A stretch of 64,000 nt of DNA from Triglochin maritima (lineage: Eukaryota > Streptophyta > Magnoliopsida > Alismatales > Juncaginaceae). Shown in pieces: positions 10,496 through 22,098 of the stretch. The DNA is taken from positions 13,742,501 through 13,806,500 of the forward strand of contig OY821787.1 of assembly GCA_963682175.1 (NCBI GenBank), in the 5' to 3' direction. The notes under the pieces are model-generated. The model saw only the letters and a program-made list of their open reading frames with translations, did not search any database and had not been told where the DNA came from. Both the position numbers and the translations under genes were made by a program. Each line of letters begins with the position of its first letter. The first letter of the stretch is position 1.

Positions 10496-10538
10496 AGTTT
10501 TTGCCGTGCACTTGCGGTTTAAATAAAACGATCAATCA
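10496..10538 (+). repeat. Direct repeat of the LTR 3' end
   Basis: After the LTR end, AGTTTTTG is followed by a second copy of the last ~38 bp of the LTR (CCGTGCACTTGCGG...ATCAATCA). AGTTTTTGG is normally the start of the internal region before the tRNA-Asp primer site, so this looks like a recombination or strand-transfer scar that jumped from just before the primer site back into U5. Confidence 0.6.
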
Positions 10539-10542
10539 AGTT

Positions 10543-11055
10543 TCATCTAATTCTACTAACGCGGACGTGCAGACGTATCTCACTGAACCCTATGATTAAT
10601 GTAGCCACGTGTGGAGTGCGTTGTGTACTTTCCGTAAGACCATGTGCCTACAGTAGGTCCCTATGGGTGACCCGATGATGGATTGATGAACAAATGTCCT
10701 TATTGACAATTGGAGGGTGATGTTGACGGATTGCACTGTATTTTGCCATGCCATACAGTATGATAGGTTCGTGTTTGTATTATGAGCATGCATATAGGTG
10801 AGCTTGGTATACGGGGTTTCCATATGGAAACTCAGGCATTGTTGTTATATTTTCTTTTCAGGACCGCAGTAGGGTATGGTAGGTGGTAATCGAGGACGAG
10901 GGCACTTTGGGATCGGATTCTCCTTTTGCCTCTTTTTAGGTTGATTATGACAACATGTATTTGTATCTTTCGTACCATTATGTAATCATACTTTTGACAA
11001 ATTCTGATGTATTATGGTGCACCTTTTGGTTATTTTATGAGTAATGTTCTTGCTC
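10543..11055. other. Unassigned sequence right of the isolated LTR
   Basis: No coding motifs seen. At about 11095-11110 the sequence reads CTGTTTTGGGATGTTACA; endings of this kind (…GTTACA) are common for LTRs of plant gypsy chromoviruses, but no TGGTATCAGAGC-type primer site follows, so the assignment stays open. Confidence 0.35.
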
Positions 11056-11112
11056 TTTTGGGTTAATCTCTATGATGTTCTGTTTTAAAATTTAAATTTC
11101 CACTGTTTTGGG

Positions 11113-12156
11113 ATGTTACATGATTGACATGGGAGTTGCAACTGCCATCTTAGGGTTCGGGAATCAAGATTGTTGGGTTACTGCATTGAGATGATGTTTC
11201 GAAGCTACAAAAACTGTGACCTTCTAGTACTTCAAATGTGGAGCAAGAAGCTTAAGCCGTGTGAAGACAATCAAAGAATTGAAATATTCATCTGTCGCAA
11301 CAAGTTTGATGTGAAGTTATTATAACTTCCCAATACAACATTCATATTGGGCATCATAGATGGTTTCACTAGCAATTCAACTACAAAGCACTGAAAACCT
11401 TCAAAACATGAACTGACATATCATTAAAAACAAATGCACTTACGAGTTTTTTTGTGACCTAGGATTCTCTGTAGTCCTCCACTTTGGATTGAATATTGCA
11501 GCTCTAAACTGGGAATGATCTTACAGTAGATACAAGGAGATGCAAATCATCAAGGTGATGATGGTTCAAACTTACTTCTCAACGTAGCAACCAATTCCGA
11601 TATCAAATAGTGATTTAAGGTACAGTGAGGTAAACATATTGATAAGGAGAGGCTGAGAAATCCAAGGTCAATGAACGGTCATTTTAGGTGGACTTATTTC
11701 TCAGTAGTCCGACAAATATTCACTCTTTTTTAAAATTATTTTAATTTACTCTATTCTATTCCTATTTGAAATCCAAAACTTATCAAATATGCGAGTGAGA
11801 TTGTTGAGATTTGATCTTTGATCTTGACTATCTGAAGATAAATATTCTCTCTGATCTCCTTGGTCATGCGAATGTTCTCTAATTCACCTTTGAAAGTAAA
11901 AAGTTAATCATTTATGTGTTAAATCCTTCCTTAGTTATTTTTACATATAATTTTCAATAAATAAGTTTCATTGTTTTACAAGAATCTCATATAATACCAA
12001 CTAATCTATTCTATCGATGGTCCATTACTTTTTATCAATTACTAACTTTTATTCAACGCTAAAATTCAGGTACAAATACGTTGGTAATGTAATTTTAATT
12101 TTAAGGGCAATGGGAGACTAACGTTAGACACAAATACCATGTTTTGTTTATCTAAA
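11113..12156. other. Noncoding unique-looking segment (duplicated)
   Basis: AT-rich, no open frame of note, no LTR or TIR recognised. It is repeated at 40718-41762 with few changes. Nothing in it identifies a gene. Confidence 0.5.
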
Positions 12157-12164
12157 GCCATGGA

Positions 12165-12642
12165 TAGTGTTGCACGAGGATCGGGTTAGTTCGGTTCTGA
12201 CTCAGAACCTAACCCAGCCTAATCAGTTTTGGGTTTATCCAAAATCAAAACGAACCGTGACAAAACAAAAACAAACAAACTGATTTAAAGAAAATAAATT
12301 TCAATATTATACGACTATACCATTGTACAAAGAAAATTGCATAAGTTTAACTAAAAATATTAAAACCTAACACACTAACGTAATATAAAATTTGCGGTTT
12401 AGGTTGAGAGAAAGAGCGTAAATACATAATAGGTAATACAAATATATAATTATTGTTATATATATTACCGGTATCGGGTTAGTTCGGTTCAACTCGACCC
12501 CTGGAACCGAAATTGAACCGACTTGGTTGGTTCTGATTTTTAGAACCGACCCGACCTGAGTTCAAAAAATCAGATCTAACCTGAACCAATTAATTTAGTT
12601 TGGGTCAGTTTTTTGTTATAACCTCACTCTTGTGCACCCTTG
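12165..12642. mobile_element. hAT-type MITE (copy A), 478 bp
   Basis: Flanked by the perfect 8-bp direct repeat GCCATGGA (12157-12164 and 12643-12650). Ends are imperfectly inverted: TAGTGTTGCACGAGG at the left and GTGCACCCTTG at the right. Inner sub-terminal regions contain GGGTTAGTTCGGTT and its complements. It has no coding capacity. The 8-bp TSD and the ~0.5 kb size fit non-autonomous hAT elements. Confidence 0.8.
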
Positions 12643-12650
12643 GCCATGGA

Positions 12651-13024
12651 GTTGAGAGTATTCAAGTTGATAATTTTTTATATTATATTTTCAGGTTTTT
12701 TTGCAATTCAGATTGTTTTTCTTATAAGTTACATCTTTGAATCGATCTTATTTGTTTTAATTTTATATTTAAAAAATTACAAGACATTTATGAGAGATGT
12801 AAACATAGGCCCATGTTCGTCTCATTAAATTGGTTAGTTTGTGTACCACATTTGTTGTATAAGATCGTTATTTTTCTTTAAAAGTGTGATTGGTTTGTAG
12901 GAAAACTCAATGAAGTGGGTTTCTTAGACGCGTTTTGGGTAAAGGTTTACGGGAAAACTTATAAATTCTGGAATTTGAGTTCCATAAGTTGCAAAACTTC
13001 CAAAAATTATATTACAGGTGAGTT
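12651..13024. other. Spacer between two MITEs
   Basis: AT-rich, one short open frame (12640-12828) without recognisable features. I see no functional element. Confidence 0.4.
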
Positions 13025-13032
13025 CCCCCACT

Positions 13033-13530
13033 TAGGGGTGCACATGGGTCGGGTTGGGTCGGGTTTGGGCCTCAACCCGACCCAACCCGAAATTTTCGGG
13101 TTGGGAAAAAATCCAACCCGAACCCGAACCCGAACCGGTTCGGGTTCAACCCAACCCGACCCGAAATTTTCGGGTTGGGTCGGGTTGAACCCGAATTTGG
13201 AAATTTTTGGGTTGGGTTGGGTTGAATCGGGGTTATTTTCGGGTTGGGTCGGGTTTATTTTCGGGTTGGGTCGGGTTGGGTCGGGTTGGATCGGGTTTAT
13301 TTGGGAAAAAATTAAAAAAAAAATAAAAAAAAATAAAAAAAAAATAAAAATCGGGTTCGGGTTGGGTTGGGTCAACCCGACCCCCTCAACCCGAACCCGA
13401 CCCGAAAATTCGGGTTTTTGATTTTCCCAACCCGACCCGACCCGAACCCCTCCTCAACCCGACCCAACCCGACCCGACCAGTCGGGTTCGGGTTGGGTTT
13501 CGGGTTGAACCCAACCCATGTGCACCCCTA
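13033..13530. mobile_element. Fold-back hAT-type MITE rich in GGGTT/AACCC, 498 bp
   Basis: Perfect 8-bp TSD CCCCCACT at 13025-13032 and 13531-13538. TIRs TAGGGGTGCACATGGGT and its complement at the right end. Interior is dense in CGGGTTGGGT on the plus strand and CCCGACCCAACC complements, with an A-rich centre (13310-13350), so the whole element can fold on itself. Overlapping open frames on both strands are translations of the repeat and are not genes. It lies in a stretch missing from copy B. Confidence 0.88.
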
Positions 13531-13538
13531 CCCCCACT

Positions 13539-14439
13539 TACACTCTAAAACCAGAGAAACTGTAGTTCCCAGCAGTTTACGTTAACTCGTTCTTTTCTAG
13601 TAATATAAAAAAATGGATTATCTTTTCTCTATATCAAAAGATATATATTTGTGCCAATTACTAGAAGTGAAGTTTTGAGAACTAGTGTTATGAGGTCACA
13701 CGATTTGTGGGTAGTGGAGAGCACATGGAAGTGATCTTTGCAAGCAGATCCTCAAGCCATTTATATCCGTTCTTGACGAACATCCCTCGTCGAGACCTTT
13801 TACGTACCATGAAGACGACTTCCACAACTAGAAGTTCCAAGTACAAAATCTTTGCAAAATGCCCACTTTGCAACCACCCATGAGCAAGCTCTTGAATTAA
13901 TGAAGGTAGGAAAGAGAAATCGAATCAAGAGACCGATATATGTTGGTGAGAGGACGAAGAGGAAGACAGATGAGGTTATTGGGTTTAGAGAGCAAGATAA
14001 TATTTTTGTTGTGAAGGGGCGAATAGAATGAATAAAACTCGATATGCATAGGATAAATTCGGATTAGATATATTAGGAAAAAGTTTAAGGCAACAAAAGA
14101 GAGAAAAAGACAAGTATATTAAAAGAGAGAGTCGAACCAAGCATCTGGCTAGCGAGACAGGATGTCCGCTCCATCAGTCGTTGGAAGGAGGCTGTACAGA
14201 GGTAGACATTCGGTTCAAGGGGTTGGACGTCTGAAAAAGTTCCCCATCAAAAAATGAATTTTTTGTGCATTGGGCGGATGATAGGTCCATTGGGGTTGAC
14301 AGCCGGTCCATTGCGAAAGATGGTCGTGTCGGGGAAAATTTGATTTGAAGTGATTTTTGAGATTGCTCTTCACATTAAATTCCTATACTAACCTAATCTT
14401 TACATTAAATTCCTATATTGTTGGGATTTTTGATCCCAA
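13539..14439. other. Unassigned sequence
   Basis: No coding motif found in the short frames (for example 13688-13873 minus). The 3' part (about 14200-14420) contains a repeated phrase ACATTAAATTCCTATA at two places about 35 bp apart. It may be flank of the copia scrap that follows. Confidence 0.35.
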
Positions 14440-14915
14440 GTTGCTTGTAGTGCCTTCTCTTTGGATCCTTTGTCCTCTTTAGTGTTTCTTCATTTTACAA
14501 AATGGACATTCATGCTTCATATGGCCAGCCTTTTTGCATTTGAAGCATACTGGAGATTCCTCATATTCTTTATTGTTTTCATTTTGAGAGATTAACTTCT
14601 TCTTCTCAACTTGTCGCTTTTCAATAACTTATTGAATTTGTGTGCTAGCCTTGTCACGTCATCATCATCAGAAGTATCCTCCGTGTTTGTCACAACATTG
14701 AGAGCTACAGACTTGTTATTGGCCATAGCTTTCGCTTCACGTTGTTTCATTTTAACTCACACACCATCAAGTTACCAACCAAGTCTTCCACAGTGAGTTT
14801 GTTTAATCCTTGGCTTCTTCGATCATAGTTGTTTTCTTCTCCCAATGGGGTCCGACATATCTCAGAATTTTGCAAACTACTTCACCCTATGGATAAGTCT
14901 TGCCAAGTGTTGGGA
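14440..14915 (-). pseudogene. Ty1/copia gag fragment
   Basis: Minus-strand translation gives a zinc knuckle VCFKCKKAGHMKHEC (C-X2-C-X4-H-X4-C) at about 14500-14560, and further upstream EEAKDLNKLTVEDLVGNLMVCELK at about 14760-14830, which parallels the EEAKDLSKLKMEDLIGSLMTYE segment of the copia gag at 5560-5640. Frames between are broken by stops. It ends at the edge of the L1 LTR, suggesting that L1 or an older rearrangement cut it. Confidence 0.75.
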
Positions 14916-16441
14916 TGTGAAATTTAAAACTGCATGTGCACGACCGCATTGAAGCGGTGGCAAGTACGGGTCGTGTCTACGAGGAGCAAGTACGGGTTGT
15001 CATCAATCATACTCGAGTCGGAAAAGAAAATGAAGATTGAGTGTATCTAAACTAACTAACTAATGTTACGTGAATCAACTAAAGAAAACTTAATATGACT
15101 AGTCTCTTACGAGGTGGAGAATGCATGCAAAAGTGTAGATGTGTAATACATGTGTGTGTACAATGAAGCGTTAATGACATGCATAACATGGAAATCTTAT
15201 ATTGCCACAATCCTAAGTGTGTTTTTACATGGATTAAGATTTATTACCATCATTAAAATATACAAAACACTACTCAAGATAAGGACAACGATAACAATAT
15301 GATTACATGTCAATCTTTTCTCTTTAATGACATGAAGAACATAGAAATCCATAATAACCCCACCCCAACTATGTATCCAAATTAATTAACATTTAACACC
15401 ATCATTAAAACATACAAGACATTAATCAAGAGAAGGCCAACAAGGTCACATGCTTCCACATGTCATCTTTATCTCTTTATCAACTTTAATCTTATTCTCA
15501 CTTTCCCCATTAAGTGGGTCCACTAACCAAAGTATGTGTTAAACATCTATTAGGACCATTAATACATGAAAGACGAGTGAGAAAACCCCTTAAAATGGCT
15601 ATGTAAATCATTTGAACCTCTAAGATTAAGATTAAAAATACACACAAATCTAACTACATCCACACTTCACATCATCCTCTACCCTCAATGGGGATCAATT
15701 ACTCACTAATAATCTCATTAGCAAATAAAAAAATAAAGTAAAAACAACACATCAGCAAGTAAAGAAAGCTAAATCTAATCAAGACAAGAATGTAAATACG
15801 ACAACGAACCTTTGATTAATGAAAGAAGATTATAACATGTTGCGTTTCTTCTCCTCTCCTCCATTACTCTACTAAGCAAGAAAAAAACCTAACATAATGA
15901 GGAGAAAGAGGAAGAAGAAGAGAAATGGAAAGGTTACAAGTGTATTTATAAAGTATTAAAAGGTTTGGATTAATTTGGGTGCAATCAGACTATTGTAAAT
16001 CAGATCTGGAGGCTCTAGCGTACTTCTATCTAAATAACCGACCAATTGGAGAACTTCGGGCACACATCTCCCAATCGGATCCCCTACTAGCGGATTGTTT
16101 GGGTCAGATCAACCCTAAATTTCACAACAGCTAAAGTTTACCAATATATCACATAAAGTACTCCCAGAGTTGTCGGTGCGAGCCTGTTTTGTCTTCCTCA
16201 TTTTCTTTACGATTACGTCCCTCTGAGTTTTCACCTAGGTCCTTCCTAACTTCTAGTCCTTGAGCATTACAAATAGGTCAAGAAGGCTTCCAAATTAGTC
16301 ATTTCTTTTTGCATTTAGGTCATTTTTGCTTTATTTTTCTTTTTTGTTACCTACATACTGAAATGTAAGAAACAAATAACCTAGAAGCACAAATATGTGG
16401 TAAAATAAAGGATATATAACATGAATGCATTGTATGATACA
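14916..16441 (-). repeat. L1: Athila-type LTR, old, minus strand
   Basis: Right edge 16441 on the plus strand reads ...TGTATGATACA followed by AATAGCCCC, i.e. LTR start TGTATC after a degenerate purine tract on the minus strand. Left edge near 14916 is less certain. The PBS-proximal hairpin CCGC(14944)/GCGG(14954) is present. Sequence is much more diverged than the other LTRs. It is the 3' LTR of the L1 element, whose internal 3' region continues at 16442. The 3' portion from 16191 is repeated in copy B. Confidence 0.7.
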
Positions 16442-16808
16442 AATAGCCCCGCAATTAGCTTTTGCTTGACCCTAGCAAAACAAAGAAATAAAAACAACAA
16501 TGGAAATAGGAAATCCTAACTCACTTTCGTAGGAATCACGGTTGCAATTAGCAAGTGCAACAAGCTATTAAACCCCCTTGTTGCCAAGGAGGAGGAGGAG
16601 TGTGTCATGAAGGTTTTCAGCGGATATACCCACAAAATATGAGTATTGATGCATTATTCAACCTAGCAACATGACTCGGTCGACATACTTTTATCGATCA
16701 TTGGGTGCGGTAATCCTACAGGCCGACTCTCTCTCTCTCTATATACATATATATATATACATACACATATATATATACATACACACACACACATATCATG
16801 TCCACACA
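16442..16808 (-). repeat. L1 internal 3' region, first piece
   Basis: Homologous to the block just upstream of the 3' LTR in E3 (19870-20155): shared phrases include TAGCAAAACAAAG, GGAATCACGGTTGCA, GGAGGAGGAG and GCGGATATACCCACAAAAT. It ends with a microsatellite run (CT)n(TA)n(CA)n at about 16728-16795 and then CACACACCTAG, where the L2 LTR is inserted. Confidence 0.75.
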
Positions 16809-18300
16809 CCTAGTGTTTAAACGTTTTAAATAATGCAAGTGCACGACGTCAGTGAAGACGCAGCAAGTACGGGTCGATCCACGGGCAGGTGAGTAGTCTC
16901 TGATTTGTCCAAAATCAAGTGGCAAAAAAGGGGAAAGAGATTTGATTATGCTAAACTAAACTACACTAAACTAGTAAGTAAAAAATGCGAAAGTACGCAA
17001 CTAAAGATTGGAAATCAGGAAGAGAAACCCCTAAGGGGTGGAGTGTGTGCACATAAGTAGTGAAATAAAGGATGAATGATGCATGTAAGTATGTATGTGT
17101 GTGTGTCGTGTGTGTGTTTTTATGCAAAGTAAGTGTCTAAAGATGTGACAAAACCTATCAATCCATTCACACAACGTATCGGCAATTACTACTTGATTAT
17201 CATAAGATTAGGCTCAGCATGAGAATTGTCTAATGATATGGCAAGACTCATCAAAAACCATAAACTCATGTGAAGAACAAAGCTAAGCATGGGTGGTATC
17301 TAAATCTTATGGCAAAACCCATCAAAACAAAGTTTCTTCAATCAATCAAGCAAACAACCACAAATATAAATACTTAACTAACATGTAGCATATTCAACAG
17401 GAAATTTCAGTCAATAAACATGAGGAAACTAAGCATGGGAAGTGTCAAAATCTTATGGGAAAAACCCATAAAAATCCCCCAACATGTAGATGATTAAAAT
17501 ACCCCCAATGAACATACAAACATGCAAGTTTACACAATCCAAAATTCACCAAATATCCAAACATCACAACATATATGTACATCATCTCCACCCCCAAAGG
17601 GGGATGGAACTACTCACTAATCATTAACCTAACTATTATGTTAAGAGGGGAAAACATATTAACTAAGTACTAAGATTAATGAAACAAAATTAAGCTAAGC
17701 ATGCAAGAAGATAAAAGAGACAACATTAAACTAACAAAAGTTTCTTTTATTAAATGACTCACATTACAAGAAACACCTCCCTACTCGAGTTTTTGCTTCA
17801 AGGCTTGACTTTAAGTAGAGGGATTGGCCACTAAGCAATGAGTAGATTACAAGGGAGGAGGAAGAGTTCTATTTATAGACATGAAAAAAAGGAAACTGGG
17901 GACAATCCCCGATGTTGGACTAATGGAACATTACCAGAATATACATAAACACATAACCCATATCCGGGCGAAACCGGGTCGGATTATGAGAAAAACGGAT
18001 CGCTGATTGGAGGTCACATTTTCCCAGATCCGACCAATTTTCGGATATCTTCTATAGTTCTTGAATTTGTCACATGTGGTGCACTCGGATTGGTTATTGG
18101 AGTTTCGGCCCAGATCTAATTATCAAAATACTCCTTATGATGGTGTGAAGTTTCTTGATTTGCTTATTGGTCGTTCCATCTTGCATATCAGTTCATATGT
18201 CTCACAACTTAGTCATTTTTCTTGTTTTTAGGTCCTTTTTGTGCCTCTTCTCCTCAAACTTGTTTATTCCTGAAACATAAACATAAAACTCGTTACGTAG

Positions 18301-19833
18301 TAATAGAATTCGTTTTATATTAAACCACAAGTGCACGACCGCGTTGAAGCGGTGACAAATACGGGTCGATCCACAGGGAGGTGTGTCGATTTTTGGTTTG
18401 TGCTAAGGCGAGTGGTAAAAAAATGGAGAGAAAAATTGATTACACTAACTACACTAGAATGCAAAAAGGAAAGGAAGAGAAGCAATAAAACTAAACCCCA
18501 TAGGGGGTAGAGAAATAATGTGAATAGAAAGATGTGTGTGTGTGTGTGTGTTCAATTAAGCTCCTCACAACATGTAGTGCATGAAATCATAAAACTACAT
18601 ACAACTTTGCCTCCACATGAATTAATATAAGACTACATCATTAAAACATACAAAACAATAATTGGAATGAAGCTAAATGAACTCATGTATAAAGACTAGA
18701 CCCTACTATGCCTCCACATGAATTAAGATAAGACTACATCATTAAAACATACAAGACATTAACTAAGGTAAAGACAACAAGAGTACCTACACTACAAATT
18801 GTGTTTCCAATATTAATTCCATCCATATCCTAACCTTATCATTCCCCATAAAATAGGTCCACTAATCAAAGCATAAGCTAAGCTTCATGCAAGAGCATTA
18901 GCATTTCAAAGATAAGAGTCAAAACACATTAGATGGTTATGGAAATCATATAAAGCTCAAGAGATTAAGATAACACACACTTAATACACTACATGATCAT
19001 ATCACATATTTCTCCACCCCCAAATGGGGATGGAACTACTCACACATATTTAAACTAACTACTATAACAAAATGAAGCATTAAACTGAAATGAAACTACA
19101 CTAATCAAGCAAGAAATATTAAAAAAAACATAAAACAAAACAAACAAGCAAGCATGCATATGAAAGGAAATTAAACTAAGAGAGAAACAACACAATTAAA
19201 GGAAAAACATCTATTATTAACTCACTCAATACAAGCAGCCCTTCCTCCATCAGAGTTTTGCTTCAAGGCTTCACTCTTAGTAGGGAAGATGACCACCAAA
19301 GAGGGGGATAAATTACATGAGAGGAGGGAGAGTTCTATTTATAGCCATAGAAAAAGGTCATCCGGGACAATCCCCCGATGTGGGACTAAACAAATACCAA
19401 AAATAGCCTAAACATCATCTAATACACGCTCTACAGAAGTTTCATCGGATCCGGGAAGATCCGGACAGGATCCAGATTCGTCTGGTTTTGATGTTGGGCT
19501 TTGCTTGATGTGTTTGTTGGTCTTTGATACATCTACTTTGCTTATTGGAGCTCCGACCCGAATCGAATTGTCAAAATACTCCCTCATGATGGTGTTGAGT
19601 TTTCTGTTTTGCTCTTAGGTCCTTTGGTCTTACGTTCAGGTCCTTCTCCCTTGCATCTTAGTCCCCAGGTCTCACAATTAAGTCATTTTTCCCTGCTTTT
19701 GGGTCCTTTCATGTCTCTTCTCTTCAAACCTCTTTATTTCTAAATTTCAAACATAAAACTCATCACGTAGCATTGCTTAGGTGTAAGATAATGGATATAA
19801 GATACAAATATAAGCATGAAATGATGTCAATCA
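18301..19833 (-). repeat. E3 3' LTR
   Basis: Plus-strand start TAATAGAATTCG corresponds to TGATTGAATTCG in the 5' LTR and TGATAGAATTCG in copy B. End GATGTCAATCA at 19833. TATA box (minus) at 19334-19343. The U3 palindrome present in the sister LTR is missing here at about 19464, where GGAC joins AGGATCC. Confidence 0.9.
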
Positions 19834-19849
19834 AATACCCCCACACCTA
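19834..19849 (-). promoter_or_regulatory. E3 terminal polypurine tract
   Basis: Minus strand TAGGTGTGGGGGTATT directly before the LTR start TGATTG. The plus-strand DNA primer of reverse transcription is normally made at such a tract. The same GTGTGGGGGTATT occurs before the 3' LTRs of G, H and I. Confidence 0.85.
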
Positions 19850-21685
19850 AGTTTTTGCTAGGCCCGAGCAAAACAAAGAAAGAGAAAAGCAAACGAGAAA
19901 CAAGAAATCCTAACTCATTTTCGTAGGAATCACGGTTGCACTTAGCACTGGCAACAAGCCGTTAAACCTCCATGCCGCCAAGGAGGAGGAGTGTTATCTC
20001 CTGAGGGTTTTTAGCGGATATACCCACAAAATCCGAACAAGATGCATTATTCAGTCTAGACACTCGACTCGTTGGACAATTTTTTGTCGATCATTGGACA
20101 CGGTAATCCTATGGGCCAACTCTATATAGGTAATCAGTCCACACACCTAGCCTAATGAACCATTCGTGTAAGTTAAATAAGGAATTAAGTGAAAGACATG
20201 GACAACCTCAACATCCTCAAGTGATACAAAATGTAAGGTCCATTAAGGTTCTTATTTGCATTTTTTTTGTTTGTTTTCTCTTTTTTTTTCTTTTTTTCTT
20301 TTTCTTAGTTGGAGCTTCATTCTCCCAAGGTCAGGTTTCGTGCATCATTGCCCATGATGACTTACACTATCACGTACACCTTTCCCCAAATCTCCACATA
20401 GGGCAATCCCTACCACCCGTGTAACGGGAGTTCGGTCGGTGCATTTCAAGTCAGATGACTCGAAAGCACCAGGCACAAAGTCCCCTCAGACCTACTACTT
20501 CTTGAGTGATAGGAGCCGTGCGATAAGAGAGAACACCTACTCACTTATTTCTTATCTACACATGAACCAAAACCCCTACACTTAATGTCTCACAACAAGA
20601 TTTAAATGGTCCTTGACTACAACAAACTTCCTTAAATTAACAGACACAAATTATTAATTCACTAGGTTCAGGGTGGACTTCTTTAAATGTTTGAGCACTG
20701 AAACCCTATGATTACTCACCCCCGAGGGAAAACTGGGGTGCATCCTAACGACTAGATAAATCCTAAAGCCACTGTACTAGATATCCTAATGCATCAAGTT
20801 CAAGACAATTTTGAGAGCTTTCTTTTTACTTTGCCTCTCAATGGTTTTGCACATGCTAAACACACACAAAACCCACAAAACATTTTCTTTCGCAAACACA
20901 TGAAGATTTTGAAAGAAATGTCAAAATTTTGAAGCACTAGGTTCAGGGTGGACTTCTTTAAATGTTTGAGCACTGAAACCCTATGATTACTCACCCCCGA
21001 GGGAAAACTGGGGTGCATTCTAACGACTAGATAAATCCTAAAGCCACTGTTCTAGATATCCTAATGCATCAAGTTCAAGACAATTTTGGGAGCTTTCTTT
21101 TTACTTTGCCTCTCAACGGTTTTGCACATGCTAAGCACACACAAAACCCACAAAGCATTTTCTTTCGCAAACACATGAAGATTTTGAAAGAAATGTGTAA
21201 ATTTTGAAGCACTAGGCAAGCAAAAGAAGACAAGTCACCCAAGGACCATGGCAAGCAGATATATCGATATTAAATGCAGCACACTATCATGACCCTAACA
21301 ATGCACACAAAAGAAAACAGAAAAAAGAGGAAAACACTCGACTATGTACAAACGTAAAATACCCCCCACACCTACTTCATGCATTGTCCTCAATGAATGT
21401 GAGCAAAAGACTACATGGATTTATGCATGAAAAAAGAAAGATCTCACCAACATGAAGCGCAAAAAGGAAGTTCGTGGTTATGTTGATGTACACAACCTAA
21501 ATTCCCTCAAAACCTGTGAAATGCAAAGGAAGGGATACAAATACGTGAAAGAAATGGGGCCCAAATACTCAAGGGTTGGCGCCCACAACAATCGATGCTC
21601 ACTCAAGGAGTCTTTTATTGTACTTTTTTATTTTTTTTATTTTTATTTATAACTATGTACAAAAATGGGCTCCCATCTTCATATG
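19850..21685 (-). other. E3 conserved 3' noncoding block with internal second purine tract
   Basis: Shares long blocks with the 3' regions of F (36480-37963), H (60783-62332) and I (57014-58612). Includes the internal tract (plus strand ACCCCCCACACCTACTTCATGC at about 21361-21382) with CATTGAGGACAATGC on the minus strand. No coding motif; short frames are shadows. Confidence 0.75.
20661..21210. repeat. 275-bp tandem duplication in E3
   Basis: The segment beginning ACTAGGTTCAGGGTGG at about 20661 recurs at about 20936 (offset 275). Both copies contain CTGGGGTGCAT..CTAACGACTAG, GATATCCTAATGCATCAAG and end at the GAAGCACTAGG phrase. F, H and I have one copy, so it is specific to E3. Confidence 0.85.
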
Positions 21686-22098
21686 TCAAGGGACATAAAA
21701 TGGGAACCCGCCATCTCTCGAGCCAAAAATGCACATGCATGGGCTCGCGACATACAAATCAGAATTGCTTGACCACCTGATACCTGTATAAGCGTTGTGG
21801 TCGTTTGATGCCTCTTGAGAGTGAGCAAGATAGGAGGTATGAATGAGAGGTGAACCTCTATCAGGTTGAAGGGTATCAGGTGGTTGATTCTTAACCCACA
21901 TGGGGTCCTCAGCAGATACAGAATGAAGATCATGTGGCCCAGAGGCCATAAAAATGGTATCTTGTGGCTCAAAAGCCACATGATCGAAAGGTTGTGGCTC
22001 AAGGGCCACGTGATAAAAAAAGATGGGGTTCAAGGGCCACAAGATCAGAAGAATGTGGCTCAAGGGCCACAAGTTCCCCGGCAACGGTGCCAAAAACT
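21686..22098 (-). pseudogene. E3 polyprotein remnant with GTGGCCCTTGAGCCAC repeats
   Basis: The open frame runs from the primer site without a proper ATG. It contains repeated LWPLSH or HVALEPQ units, the counterpart of PVALEPHDLH in I and PVALEPLES in F (the linker between protease and RT), then a degenerate linker and a C-terminal GGFPFYVP that matches the FPFQVH end of I and the FSFDVP end of H. Four copies of GTGGC-N6-GCCAC-like sequence lie at about 21960-22070. Probably a deletion remnant without function. Confidence 0.6.
22075..22092 (-). promoter_or_regulatory. E3 primer binding site, tRNA-Asp type
   Basis: Minus strand TGGCACCGTTGCCGGGGA, one change from TGGCGCCGTTGCCGGGGA, the complement of the plant tRNA-Asp 3' end used by Athila. 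It sits 6 bp inside the LTR end. Confidence 0.9.

Larger units (their letters stand above)
11056..18941. repeat. Segmental duplication, copy A
   Basis: Closely matches copy B (40663-64000) by eye. 11056-12468 pairs with 40663-42074; 16191 to about 16780 with 42075-42648; about 16786-18700 with about 50165-52083; 18701-18941 with 63760-64000. Copy B lacks 12469-16190 and has later insertions. The match runs to the right window edge, so the duplication is larger than shown. Copy A preserves the target sites that the later insertions in copy B occupied. A retained second haplotype in the assembly would look the same. Confidence 0.85.

Noticed and set aside
8961..10500. Exact TSD for the isolated LTR
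   Set aside because: Flanks AAGTT and AGTTT match only if shifted by one base; not accepted as a TSD.
11113..12156. Possible unique gene in the duplicated segment
   Set aside because: No frame over about 60 codons and no splice-supported coding pattern; stops in all frames.
13040..13500. Interstitial telomere repeat
   Set aside because: Units are CGGGTTGGGT-like, not TTTAGGG, and are bounded by TIRs and an 8-bp TSD.
12915..13585. Long open frames on both strands (up to 168 codons) rich in GLG/VGSG or NPTQP
   Set aside because: They translate the GGGTT repeat units of a MITE with exact TSD and TIRs.
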